Positions 33,666 through 42,917 of a stretch of 45,389 nt of DNA are shown piece after piece (position 1 is the first letter of the stretch; each line of letters starts with the position of its first letter). Source of the stretch: DTU032 sp964346175. GTDB lineage: Bacteria; Bacillota; Clostridia; Saccharofermentanales; DTU023. A program made the translations under genes and the position numbers. The stretch is from assembly GCA_964346175.1 (NCBI GenBank), contig CAYFTG010000012.1, positions 1-45,389 of the forward strand, in the 5' to 3' direction. Below the pieces are notes generated by a model. It saw only the letters and a list, made by a program, of their open reading frames with translations. It ran no database searches and was not told the DNA's origin.

Positions 33666-36600
33666 ATGAGCACCAGTCCGGATGCCCAAAACCTAGAAGA
33701 AGGTTTGTTAAAATACGCTGCGGAAGAAGAGGGAGCGAATTCGCCACCTCATAGACAACGATCATTGCGCTGGCAGAATAATTTTCTGGCTTTTCTGATA
33801 CCACTCTTAATTCTAGCGCTTGCTTATGCTGTCTACACTGTCTTTCCTTTTGGCGACAGGCATATCCTGACAGTCGACCTCTTCCATCAATATGCACCTT
33901 TTATGGCCATGTTGCGCCGCACTATTCTTTCAGGTGAATCAATTTTATTTACTTTTTCCGGTGGCTTGGGAATGAATTTATATTCTCTTTTTGCCTACTA
34001 TTTAGCTAGCCCCTTGAATATACTCCTCTTAGCCTTTCCCGAAACATTATTGTCCGAAGCGGTCTTTGTCTTGACGTTGATTAAAGTTGGCTTCGCCGGG
34101 TTGGCCTTCCATCTTTTCTTAAAGGAAACTTTCCAGCGACGGGGAGCATTCAGTGTAATTTTCGGTGCCATGTACGCACTTTCCGCCTTCGTCATGGCCT
34201 ATTCTTGGAACATAATGTGGCTGGACGCTTTAATCCTCTTGCCTTTAGTTTTGTGGGCTTTGACGCGCTTTATCAAAAAGGGCAAATTTGTACTTTATAT
34301 AATATTTCTCGCCTTGCTCTTGCTCAGTAACTACTATGCAGCCTTTTTTGCCTGCCTATTTATGTTGCTCTATTTCCCGATTCTAATGTCCCAACATACG
34401 GTGGGCTGGACCGGCGGCAGACGCTTTAAAGTGATTATTCAAATTATAGCTGCGACTGTGATCGCAGTTGCTCTCACGGCCTTTTTGCTCTTACCCGCCG
34501 TACAAGGTCTGCAACACACTAGTGCGAGTGGGGATAAATTCCCTGCCACTGTTGAGTTCACCGCCAATCCTCTCGCATACCTGGCACAACACTTTATGCT
34601 CTTGGAGCCTACAATTCGCAGCGGTTATCCTAATCTTTATTCCGGCGTAGGGACGATCTTGCTGCTACCTATCTTCTTTATGTCAACACGCATACGTTTG
34701 CGCGAAAAACTGATGTATCTGGGCTTGATGCTATTCATGATTTTATCCTTTGATTTGAATATTCTGAATTTCCTTTGGCACGGCATGCACTTTCCCAATC
34801 AGTTGCCTTATCGAAATTCGTTTGTCTATATCTTTCTTGTGTTAACGATGGCTTATTCGGCGCTAAGATCCCTGCGCGATCTCAAAGGTAAGGATATAGT
34901 GCTTCTGACCCTGCCGCTGGTGTTGGCGGTTCCTATCAGCGTTTTGCTCTTGGAGGATTTGGCTGTCAGCGTAGCCACGCAATGGGCGACAATAATCTTC
35001 TTGCTTCTGTACATGTTGGTTTTCGCTGCCGTCGGTCTTTCGGAGTCGCAAACGGTTTTGAGTGATAGGACTGCGAGAACAGACTTGAGGCGCAGCACTA
35101 TTTCGTCAGTTCTGATCTTGCTCATGTTATTTGAACTCTTGGCGCATTCAATAAGTAGCGTGCATTTTGTAGGTAAGAATGAGTATTTCGGCTTGCGCGA
35201 CGGCTACGCCGCCGGAGCTAAGCCCTCAGCCATACGCGCAGCATTGGCTGATATTGAAAGCAATTACGACGATGGTCCGTTTTATCGGGTGGAAATCAAT
35301 AAGCAAAAAAGCTCAAATGATCCCGCACTCTATGGCTATAATGGTCTTAGTATGTTTGCCTCAACCTCAGCGGAGTCGCCGGTGAAGTTTTTCGAAAATA
35401 TGGGCTATTACAGCAATGGAATTAATAGTTACAAATATACCGGATCTACCTTATTCCTTGATTCATTATTTGGTATCGAATTTCTGTTGGCGCGAGAGCC
35501 GATAAGTCACGAAGAGGTTCTGCGCGAACAGGTCATGGACAATGGGGAAGTGCAAGTCTATCAGAATCCTTATGCCTTGCCTTTGGGTTTTGCAGTCAAT
35601 AGCAGTGTTCTAACCTACAAATCGACCGGTGGCAGAGTATTTCAAAACCAGAACCGCTTGGCGAAGCATATGTTCCCTGAACTAGGAGATGTTTTCACCG
35701 AATTGACCGTTAGCAATCTGGACTCACCTCCGGGAAGCGGGAGCGCCGGCGGGGACTCGAGTTTTAATTTCTACAAGACTTATCCCGAAGAAAGCTATAC
35801 ATTGCATCTGCAAGCTAACGTAGAAGAAGCAGGTACGCACTATCTTTATTACGATAGTCAAGGACATGACATGGATGATCTTATCCTAAGGACAGCATCA
35901 GGTAACGTCCGTCGGATGAATGATGATGGTTTGACTGAATTAGGTTTTCTTGATGAAGGGGAACACACGCTGGAGCTGACCTTTAGCGCTTCAGCTGCTG
36001 ATAGTGGCAACGTCGTCTTGCGCCTGGCCCGGATAGATGAAACCATGCTCGAGCAATTTTGCGTTCAAGGCAATAGGGCAGGCCTTGAATTTACTACTTT
36101 CCGTAACGATCAATTTAGCGGTAATTTTGAAAGTCCTCAAGATGGTGTATTGCTTTTGACCATACCCTACGATCCCGGCTGGATAGTGTGGATCGATGGA
36201 GAAATTCAAGAGAATATCCGTCAAGTGAACAGTGCTCTGATGGCAATACCTATTACAGCCGGTGAGCATAGGATTACAATGCGCTTTTGGCCGGAAGGCC
36301 TGAGTGAGGGTCTCTTAATTTCCGCAATTGCCTTGGCTGTCTTTGTTCTCGTCATTATATTTAGTGTTCTGCGGCGGAAAAGACGAAAGCAAGTAGCGGT
36401 GGGAGAATACATAGCGTCAGATGAGTTTTTAGCAGCTACCTGTAGTGAAGGAGGGGCGGATTCTGAGAGTTTAGGTGCTGAGGGTACTTCAGAGGGTACT
36501 TACCTTGAAGAAACGCCTGCTGCGACAGAAGAAGAGCGAGACTTTAGCTTTGACGACTTTTTGGAAAATACTGCTGAACTTCGTGAGCAAAGTGAAGCGG

Positions 36601-36746
36601 ATAATTTTTCTGATAAGATGGAACAATATTACAAACGGACTTATTCTTATCCGCGTGAGACTGTGATTGAAGATCTTCACACAGACTCGAGCACAGCGAT
36701 AGACGATCAATACAAGAATGAAAATTCTGAGAGTGATGGAGACTAG
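33666..36746 (+). CDS. YfhO family polytopic membrane protein
   Basis: Large GT-C-like membrane protein of 1026 residues. YfhO proteins are linked to glycosylation of lipoteichoic acid and other surface polymers in Bacillota. The N-terminal half holds about a dozen membrane segments, with the family region VDLFHQYAPFMAMLRR and FSGGLGMNLYSLFAYYLASP at about 75-115. A large extracytoplasmic domain follows (about 500-870), then one more helix near 885-905 and an acidic, probably cytoplasmic tail of about 120 residues. The ATG at 33666 has GGAGG at 33654-33658 with a 7-base spacing. Donor and acceptor are not deducible here. Confidence 0.9.
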   Translation: MSTSPDAQNLEEGLLKYAAEEEGANSPPHRQRSLRWQNNFLAFLIPLLILALAYAVYTVFPFGDRHILTVDLFHQYAPFMAMLRRTILSGESILFTFSGGLGMNLYSLFAYYLASPLNILLLAFPETLLSEAVFVLTLIKVGFAGLAFHLFLKETFQRRGAFSVIFGAMYALSAFVMAYSWNIMWLDALILLPLVLWALTRFIKKGKFVLYIIFLALLLLSNYYAAFFACLFMLLYFPILMSQHTVGWTGGRRFKVIIQIIAATVIAVALTAFLLLPAVQGLQHTSASGDKFPATVEFTANPLAYLAQHFMLLEPTIRSGYPNLYSGVGTILLLPIFFMSTRIRLREKLMYLGLMLFMILSFDLNILNFLWHGMHFPNQLPYRNSFVYIFLVLTMAYSALRSLRDLKGKDIVLLTLPLVLAVPISVLLLEDLAVSVATQWATIIFLLLYMLVFAAVGLSESQTVLSDRTARTDLRRSTISSVLILLMLFELLAHSISSVHFVGKNEYFGLRDGYAAGAKPSAIRAALADIESNYDDGPFYRVEINKQKSSNDPALYGYNGLSMFASTSAESPVKFFENMGYYSNGINSYKYTGSTLFLDSLFGIEFLLAREPISHEEVLREQVMDNGEVQVYQNPYALPLGFAVNSSVLTYKSTGGRVFQNQNRLAKHMFPELGDVFTELTVSNLDSPPGSGSAGGDSSFNFYKTYPEESYTLHLQANVEEAGTHYLYYDSQGHDMDDLILRTASGNVRRMNDDGLTELGFLDEGEHTLELTFSASAADSGNVVLRLARIDETMLEQFCVQGNRAGLEFTTFRNDQFSGNFESPQDGVLLLTIPYDPGWIVWIDGEIQENIRQVNSALMAIPITAGEHRITMRFWPEGLSEGLLISAIALAVFVLVIIFSVLRRKRRKQVAVGEYIASDEFLAATCSEGGADSESLGAEGTSEGTYLEETPAATEEERDFSFDDFLENTAELREQSEADNFSDKMEQYYKRTYSYPRETVIEDLHTDSSTAIDDQYKNENSESDGD

Positions 36747-36753
36747 GAGAACT

Positions 36754-37248
36754 ATGAAGAGAAAAGATTACTTATCTTGGGATCAATATTTTATGGGCGT
36801 GGCATTGTTGTCGGCAATGCGCAGCAAGGACCCCGGCACACAAGTTGGAGCCTGCATAGTTTCGCCACAGAACAGAGTGGTCAGCGTTGGCTATAACGGT
36901 TTACCTTTCGGTTGCAGTGATGATGAATTCCCTTGGTCACGTGAGGGTGAATTTCTGGATACGAAATATCCCTATGTCTGCCACGCTGAATTAAACGCTA
37001 TTTTGAATAGTGCGGGACAATCAATGCAGGACTGCAGTGTCTACGTGCCCTTGTTTCCTTGTAACGAGTGCAGCAAGGCGATTATCCAAGTAGGGATCAA
37101 AGAAGTTATCTATTTGTCAGATAAATACGCAGACACTGACATTGTGAAAGCCTCCAAACGGATGCTAGATGCTGCCGGTGTTAGCTATCGGGCGCTGGAA
37201 CAGGAAAATTTTGAAGTCTGTCTTTCCTTTGACCCGCAGAAAGTTTAG
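36754..37248 (+). CDS. comEB: dCMP deaminase (ComEB type)
   Basis: Zinc deaminase converting dCMP to dUMP for thymidylate synthesis. 164 residues. The zinc site is CHAELNAI (His77, Glu79) and PCNECSKA (Cys103, Cys106). The start is ATG 36754, with AGGAG at 36745-36749 spanning the yfhO stop; an upstream in-frame start lies within yfhO. The gene name comEB comes from Bacillus, where it neighbours competence genes, but it has no proven uptake role. Its stop overlaps the convergent rluF stop by four bases. Confidence 0.93.
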   Translation: MKRKDYLSWDQYFMGVALLSAMRSKDPGTQVGACIVSPQNRVVSVGYNGLPFGCSDDEFPWSREGEFLDTKYPYVCHAELNAILNSAGQSMQDCSVYVPLFPCNECSKAIIQVGIKEVIYLSDKYADTDIVKASKRMLDAAGVSYRALEQENFEVCLSFDPQKV

Positions 37249-37955
37249 GCACCATCCTCAAGTGCTTTGACTGCTGCAAGTTCTTTCTGACTGAGATGTC
37301 GCCAAGAACCTTCATTTAAACCATCTAAAGTGATATCCATAATACGGGTACGCTGTAAATCTAAAACTTCATAGCCCAGGGCCTCACACATGCGTCTGAT
37401 CTGACGGTTGAGGCCTTGTTTAATTTCAATAAAAAACTCATCATCACTAATTTGCCTGAGCTTGGCAGGTAAAGTCACCGTATCTAAAATGGCGACACCG
37501 GAACTCATTTTTTCTAAAAAATCGTCAGTCAGTATGTGATTGACTTTGACTCGGTATTCTTTAGGCTGCTGATTGCGAGCATGTATTAAGGGGTTGACGA
37601 TTCTGCCGTCATTGGTCAAAAGGATTAGTCCGCGCGAGTCACGGTCCAGTCGGCCTACCGTGAAAATTCTTTGGGGGAAATTTATGTAATCGATGATGTT
37701 TCCGGGAATATCTCGGTTAGAAGTGCAGACGATTCCGGGAGGTTTATTAAAAGCTATATAAACCAGATCGTCTTTAGTGGGCAAATACAGCGCACGCCCT
37801 TCGACTTCCACTAAGTCGCCCGGCTCTACTTGAGCGCCGAGTTCTGCAAGCTCACCATTGATGGTGACCTTCCCGGCCGCTATCAATTTATCGGCCTGAC
37901 GTCTGCTGCAGTAGCCACTAGCGGAGATATATCGATTAATGCGCATCGCTGTCAT
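37245..37955 (-). CDS. rluF: RluF-type 23S rRNA pseudouridine synthase
   Basis: RsuA/RluB/RluF-family enzyme; the best match in pattern is RluF, which isomerises a uridine in 23S rRNA (U2604 in E. coli). 236 residues. The N-terminal S4 domain has RINRYISASGYCSRRQADKL. The catalytic aspartate lies in GRLDRDSRGLILLTNDG, and GLNRQIRRMCEALGYEVLDL follows. The start at 37955 has AAGGA about six bases upstream, inside the end of the histidine kinase gene (20-base overlap), so it is probably translated as the third gene of that operon. The nearby ATG at 37946 is the family-like start but has no ribosome site. Confidence 0.93.
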   Translation of the reverse strand: MTAMRINRYISASGYCSRRQADKLIAAGKVTINGELAELGAQVEPGDLVEVEGRALYLPTKDDLVYIAFNKPPGIVCTSNRDIPGNIIDYINFPQRIFTVGRLDRDSRGLILLTNDGRIVNPLIHARNQQPKEYRVKVNHILTDDFLEKMSSGVAILDTVTLPAKLRQISDDEFFIEIKQGLNRQIRRMCEALGYEVLDLQRTRIMDITLDGLNEGSWRHLSQKELAAVKALEDGA

Positions 37956-39783
37956 AGACGTCCTTCAACTGATCAATTGATTGTAAGACCTCGTCGGCAT
38001 AGGGCATAATCACAGAGAAGGTCGAACCAAGCCCTTCTTCGCTTCGCACCTTAATTTCTTGGCCCATTTGCGTAGCAATTTCACTGGCAATGGATAGCCC
38101 TAATCCGGTGCCGGGTTGGTTATGAGCTTTGTCGGCTTTGTAGAAGCGGTCAAAGACGTGGTCAATATCTTCATCGGCGATACCTACACCACTATCGATA
38201 ATTGCAATAGAAGCATAAAAGCCGAAATCTTCAATCCGGATTTTTACAGTACCGCCTTCAGGTGTGAACTTTATTGCATTGTCCAAGAGAATAATGAAAA
38301 TTTGCTCACTGCGATCTTCATTGGTCCAGACAAGTGGCAAATCTTCGCTCAAGCCTTCTACTGAGAGTTCTATATCGTGGTCGGCAGCAATAGGCAGATA
38401 GCGCAGGCTGAGTCGGGAGATCAGTGATGATAGATTTACAGCCTCCATTTCGATCCCGGCAGCCCCGGCCTGAATCCGTGAAAGTTCCAACATGTCATTG
38501 ATCAGGCGCGAAAGTCGCATCGTTTCGCGAAGCAAAATTTCGTAATAGCGTTGCTTGACGTCCTCCGATTTCACCATGCCTTCCGCTAAAGGTTCCAGCA
38601 AGGCTCTCATCGAGGTGAGGGGGGTGCGCAGTTCGTGCGAGACGTTGGCTACATAGTCCCTTCTGGTCTGCTCCAGACGTTCTGATTCAGTTACATCACG
38701 GAAAAGACCAACTGCTCCTGTAACTACGTCTTGCTCGGAAAAGAGCGGAGTAATAACGCTCGATATCTGACGGTGATCTTTAGAGATGACATAGGAGATG
38801 GAAGAGCGAGTTTCTATAGCCTCTGCGAAACGTTCATCCAGCCTTAGCATCTTTAAGAAACGTTCGGGCGTTTCAAATTGCTCACTTCCTGTATGAAGGC
38901 CGAAAACCTCCCACAATCTACAGTTATAAGTAATGATCTCGCCTGCACGGTCCACCGCGATGATGCCTTCAGCGATACCGTCAATTATCTGCTGCAGACT
39001 GCTGCTCTGATCTTGCAATTCTTGAAAGAGGATCGAGAGATTTTCGGACAGATAATTAATGGAGCGGGCAAGGTCGCCCATTTCTCCTTCCTGATCTTCG
39101 TCAGCGCGCTGACTGAAATCACCTTTGCTCATGTTGAGCGCTATCTGACGAATCGACTCCAAAGGCCTGAAAGAACGCCATGCAGCGTAGGCTACCGGAA
39201 TCACCATTAATACCAGAACTATTATTGACGAGGTAATCAGGGCGAAATTCAGACTCTGAATGCCTGCGTTCATTTCTTCCATGGGTTGAACAACTATTAG
39301 GCTGCCTATTTTATTTTGGGGATTATCTTTGTCCGTCATGGCAAGAGCAAGAATGATAAAACGTCCCGCATCCGGTCCCAGATTTACTTCCGTCTGACGA
39401 AGATTGCCACTGATGGACATGAGTGTGTCATGTTCTCGTGCGACTGAATCCATAATGGCAGACTCAATCTCCTCTATGCTCTCGGGTAGGGGCGAGCTAA
39501 TAATAATCTCGCCGTATTCATCCAGAGCGAAGAGCCAGTTGCCGTATAAGTGGTAGGCCTGAAGCACAGATTGTGAGAAGAAAGGGGTGACGTTACCTTC
39601 GTGTGCGGCCGGAGAGTGCTCTTTCACTAAGCGCTCCGCCCGCGGCAGAATTTCTTCAACTTTAATACGTGTGAAAACGGGCTGTGCGACAAAAGTGTAG
39701 AAAATTATAGTCAGCACAGTCCAGAGAATCACCGCAGCAATGAGCAGGGTGAAAAAGCGGCGAACCAGGTAACTATTTCTCAT
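37936..39783 (-). CDS. PhoR/WalK-type sensor histidine kinase
   Basis: Membrane sensor of 615 residues. Membrane helix at about 10-33, an extracytoplasmic sensing domain at 34-178, second helix at about 180-203, HAMP at 203-255, PAS at about 262-365, HisKA with VSHELRTPL (phospho-acceptor His383), and a HATPase domain with DNAIKFTPEGG, DSGVGIA and GTGLGLSIA. The architecture fits PhoR or WalK. The ligand cannot be read from the sequence. It overlaps the response regulator by four bases, so the two form a cognate pair. Confidence 0.94.
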   Translation of the reverse strand: MRNSYLVRRFFTLLIAAVILWTVLTIIFYTFVAQPVFTRIKVEEILPRAERLVKEHSPAAHEGNVTPFFSQSVLQAYHLYGNWLFALDEYGEIIISSPLPESIEEIESAIMDSVAREHDTLMSISGNLRQTEVNLGPDAGRFIILALAMTDKDNPQNKIGSLIVVQPMEEMNAGIQSLNFALITSSIIVLVLMVIPVAYAAWRSFRPLESIRQIALNMSKGDFSQRADEDQEGEMGDLARSINYLSENLSILFQELQDQSSSLQQIIDGIAEGIIAVDRAGEIITYNCRLWEVFGLHTGSEQFETPERFLKMLRLDERFAEAIETRSSISYVISKDHRQISSVITPLFSEQDVVTGAVGLFRDVTESERLEQTRRDYVANVSHELRTPLTSMRALLEPLAEGMVKSEDVKQRYYEILLRETMRLSRLINDMLELSRIQAGAAGIEMEAVNLSSLISRLSLRYLPIAADHDIELSVEGLSEDLPLVWTNEDRSEQIFIILLDNAIKFTPEGGTVKIRIEDFGFYASIAIIDSGVGIADEDIDHVFDRFYKADKAHNQPGTGLGLSIASEIATQMGQEIKVRSEEGLGSTFSVIMPYADEVLQSIDQLKDVYDSDAH

Positions 39784-40478
39784 GTTGTTGCTTCAAACTT
39801 ATAGCCTACTCCATACACTGTAATCAAAGCATACTTAGGATTGTCTGTGTCGATCTTCTGGCGGATGCGTTTAATATGTGTGTCTACTGTGCGTGTATCG
39901 CCAAAATAATCGTAGCCCCAGACCTGTGAAAGTATTTGCTCACGGCTCATGACCTGACCTTGGTGTGAGGCCAAAAGATAAAGGATTTCAACTTCTTTAG
40001 GAGTGAAGGCGACGACTTCATCATCAACCTTCACCTGGTAATTGTCGAGATTAATTTCCAAACCGTCAAAGCGCAGGATAGATTGATTATGGCTGCCTTG
40101 TTCAGCATCATGAATGCGGCGAAAGACCACCTTGATGCGGGCGATGACTTCGCGAGGGCTGAAAGGTTTCACAATATAATCGTCAGCGCCCAACTCTAAG
40201 CCAAGTACTCGATCTATCTCTTCACCTTTGGCCGTTAACATGATGATCGGTACGTTGCTGGTTTTGCGAATATTTCTACAGACATCAATGCCGGACATCT
40301 TCGGCATCATTAAATCCAAAATAATCAAATCAGGCTTCTCAGTCTGCACCATATTCAAAGCCTCTTCACCGTCATAGGCAGAAGCGTAAGTGAAATTCTC
40401 GGCATCTAAATATAGTCCGAGAGATTCGTGGACAACGGGATCATCGTCAGCAATTAATATATGTGGTGTTATTGACAT
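39780..40478 (-). CDS. OmpR/PhoB family response regulator
   Basis: 232-residue DNA-binding regulator controlled by the adjacent kinase. The receiver has the acidic pocket ADDD (about 10-13), phospho-acceptor Asp55 in LIILDLMMP, and the conserved Lys in VKPFSP. The C-terminal winged helix has LTPKEVEILYLLASHQGQV-like sequence (here FTPKEVEIL), REQILSQVWGYDYFGDTRTV and VDTHIKRIRQKI. AGGAGG precedes the ATG. Whether it is WalR-like (cell wall) or PhoP-like (phosphate) is not settled: no walHIJ or pst genes are in view. Confidence 0.95.
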   Translation of the reverse strand: MSITPHILIADDDPVVHESLGLYLDAENFTYASAYDGEEALNMVQTEKPDLIILDLMMPKMSGIDVCRNIRKTSNVPIIMLTAKGEEIDRVLGLELGADDYIVKPFSPREVIARIKVVFRRIHDAEQGSHNQSILRFDGLEINLDNYQVKVDDEVVAFTPKEVEILYLLASHQGQVMSREQILSQVWGYDYFGDTRTVDTHIKRIRQKIDTDNPKYALITVYGVGYKFEATT

Positions 40479-40504
40479 GGGACCTCCTCTGATATTCTTG
40501 CTTA

Positions 40505-40535
40505 ATTATATCATTTCAAAGACTATTCCGCCCAA
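40505..40535 (-). promoter_or_regulatory. Possible promoter of the two-component operon
   Basis: On the minus strand a perfect TATAAT (40505-40510) lies 27 bases upstream of the response regulator start. The best -35 is a poor TTGGGC (40530-40535) at 19 bases, overlapping the end of glpK. Confidence 0.33.
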
Positions 40536-42007
40536 GATTGGCTACGCCCAAGTGCTTTGTGCCAGCTTGTGAGCTTATTCTCGACGTCTGCCGGCGACAT
40601 GTTAGCCCTGAAACTCTCTTTTTCTGTTTCCAAGTTCATGATCTCTTCTTGATCGTCGAACCATCCAACAGCCAATCCTGCGAGGAAGTAAGCTCCTAAA
40701 GCAGTAGACTCGTGTAGAAGTGGTCGATGGACAGTCAGGTTCAGTACATCGGATTGAAACTGCATGAGAAAATTATTTGCAGCTGCGCCTCCATCGACAT
40801 AAAGTTCCTGCAGTTCGATTCCGCTATCTTTTTCCATAGCAGATACCAGATCGTAAGTCTGAAAAGCAATCGATTCTAAGGCAGCTCTGGTGATATGTTC
40901 TTTCTTACTGCCCCGTGTTAGGCCGATAATTAGACCGCGTGCATATGGATCCCAATGTGGTGCGCCCAGTCCGGTGAACGCAGGCACAAAATAGATGCCC
41001 CCGTTGTCTTCCACTGCTTTTGCGAGTTCTTCAGACTCTGCACTGTCCTTGAAAAAGCCCATTTCATCCCGCAACCACTGGATCACAGCACCGGCAACAA
41101 AGATACTGCCCTCCAGCGCATAGCTAACCTCGTTATTAATACCGGAGGCGATGGTCGTGATGAGTCCGTTTCCACTCTTGATTATTTCACTGCCTGTGTT
41201 CATCAAAAGGAAACAGCCTGTGCCGTAGGTATTTTTGATCTGGCCCGGATTAAAACAGCGTTGACCGAAGAGGGCTGCTTGTTGGTCGCCGGCCATTCCT
41301 GCAATAGGAATTTCATGTCCTTGTAGACTGCAAAAGCCGTAGATTTCACTACTGTTGCGCACCTCCGGTAAACATGTGTGAGGTATATCAAAAATCTCTA
41401 AGAGTTTGTCATCCCAGCACAAGTCCCTGATGTTGTAAATCATTGTGCGTGAAGCGTTTGTGTAATCAGTCACATGCACAGCTCCGTCAGTTAATTGCCA
41501 GAGCAGCCAGCTGTCGACTGTACCAAAGAGGATATCACCACGTTCTGCAGCTGTACGAGCACCCGGTACATGATCGAGAATCCATTTAATCTTGCTGGCT
41601 GAAAAATATGCATCGGGAATTAGACCGCTACTTTCCTGAATATAATCGCTGTGGCCATCTTTTTTCACTTGATCGATAATGTCGGCAGTGCGGCGGCACT
41701 GCCAGACAATGGCGTTATAAACAGGCTGCCCTGTATGCTTATCCCAGAGTATTGTTGTTTCGCGTTGATTAGCAATGCCGATTGCTGCAATATCACGCAC
41801 ATCAATTCCCGAGCTGGCAATTACCTCATTCATCACTGCATATTGTGAGGAGAAGATATCTAGTGGATCTTGCTCCACCCATGCAGCTTGCGGATAGTAT
41901 TGCGGAACTTCCTTCTGTGCGCTGGCGATAATATTTTGATTCCGATCGATCAACAAGGCGCGAGAACTTGTTGTGCCCTGATCCAGAGCAAGAATGTACT
42001 TAGCCAT
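40523..42007 (-). CDS. glpK: Glycerol kinase
   Basis: Phosphorylates glycerol to glycerol-3-phosphate. 494 residues of the FGGY family. Landmarks are LALDQGTTSSRALL, GIANQRETT, WQCRRTA, MAGDQQAALFGQ, KNTYGTGCFLLMNTG and YVDGGAAANNFLMQ. A strong GGAAGGAG site precedes the ATG. No glpF or glpD is adjacent, so it stands alone here. The segment between SSEIYG and IPIAG, where enterococcal GlpK carries the histidine phosphorylated by HPr, reads FCSLQGHE with no His at what I take to be that position, so regulation may differ; this is from memory and should be aligned. Confidence 0.96.
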   Translation of the reverse strand: MAKYILALDQGTTSSRALLIDRNQNIIASAQKEVPQYYPQAAWVEQDPLDIFSSQYAVMNEVIASSGIDVRDIAAIGIANQRETTILWDKHTGQPVYNAIVWQCRRTADIIDQVKKDGHSDYIQESSGLIPDAYFSASKIKWILDHVPGARTAAERGDILFGTVDSWLLWQLTDGAVHVTDYTNASRTMIYNIRDLCWDDKLLEIFDIPHTCLPEVRNSSEIYGFCSLQGHEIPIAGMAGDQQAALFGQRCFNPGQIKNTYGTGCFLLMNTGSEIIKSGNGLITTIASGINNEVSYALEGSIFVAGAVIQWLRDEMGFFKDSAESEELAKAVEDNGGIYFVPAFTGLGAPHWDPYARGLIIGLTRGSKKEHITRAALESIAFQTYDLVSAMEKDSGIELQELYVDGGAAANNFLMQFQSDVLNLTVHRPLLHESTALGAYFLAGLAVGWFDDQEEIMNLETEKESFRANMSPADVENKLTSWHKALGRSQSWAE

Positions 42008-42112
42008 CGACGACTCCTTCCGTAGATTAAGCTTTTTATGTCAAATGTCATTATACCTTTGACTTATATATAATGAAGTGGCAAGCAAGTTTTGAAACTA
42101 AAGAGGAGATCA

Positions 42113-42886
42113 ATGCAAAAAATAGCCGTTCTATACGAGGATAATCATCTGCTAATCGTTGTAAAACCGGCAGGAGTATTGTCGCAGGAAGACAAGAGTG
42201 GAGATCCGGACATGCTGACGCTTCTAAAGGAGTACATTCGTGTGAATGAGCAGAAAAAAGGTGCGGCATTCCTTGGCTTGGTGCACAGACTTGATCGTCC
42301 GGTGAGCGGCTTGATGGTGTTTGCCAAGACCTCCAAAGCGGCCTCTAGATTATCTGATCAAATTCGTAGACGCAGTATGCGTCGAGACTACATTGCGCTT
42401 TGCCACGGACAGTTGCCGGCTGATCAGGGTATCCTGCTTGACTATTTGAGCAAAAAACCTCAGGAGGGCAGAGTGCGGGCGGTGCCGGAGGACGAGGGAC
42501 AGAGAGCGGAACTGTCTTATAAAGCCCTACTGAGGGATGATTCATTGAATAGGTCGCTACTTTTGCTTCGTCTTGATACAGGTAGGCGCCACCAGATTCG
42601 CGCTCAGTTAGCGCTAAGAGATTGTCCTATATTGGGTGACTACCGTTACAGTGAGATGACTGCGGCTGACCAGAAACTGGCTTCTCCAGCCTTGCACGCG
42701 GCCGGTTTGGGTTTAATCCATCCCACGAAGAAGTCCGAAATGTACTTTTTCTCATCGCCTCTGTATAACGAGTCATTCGATTCTATTTCAGAGCAGGAAT
42801 TGCAATTGGCATTATCTAAAACGGCTGATGAAGGGCTTATCCCGCAAGATTTTGATCTGCGACAGGAAGTATTAAAAGAATTGTAG
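42113..42886 (+). CDS. RluA-family pseudouridine synthase
   Basis: Isomerises uridine in rRNA or tRNA; the target is not predictable. 257 residues from ATG 42113 (AGAGGAG at 42102-42108); an upstream TTG would cover that site. The catalytic aspartate is in VHRLDRPVSGLMVFAKT; the substrate-handling motif is RLDTGRRHQIRAQLA. The protein has no N-terminal S4 domain, so it resembles the short RluA/YlyB-without-S4 or RluC/D-lacking-S4 types. It is transcribed divergently from glpK. Confidence 0.92.
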   Translation: MQKIAVLYEDNHLLIVVKPAGVLSQEDKSGDPDMLTLLKEYIRVNEQKKGAAFLGLVHRLDRPVSGLMVFAKTSKAASRLSDQIRRRSMRRDYIALCHGQLPADQGILLDYLSKKPQEGRVRAVPEDEGQRAELSYKALLRDDSLNRSLLLLRLDTGRRHQIRAQLALRDCPILGDYRYSEMTAADQKLASPALHAAGLGLIHPTKKSEMYFFSSPLYNESFDSISEQELQLALSKTADEGLIPQDFDLRQEVLKEL

Positions 42887-42917
42887 TATTGCATACTCTA
42901 AAGAAAGGGCAATATTT

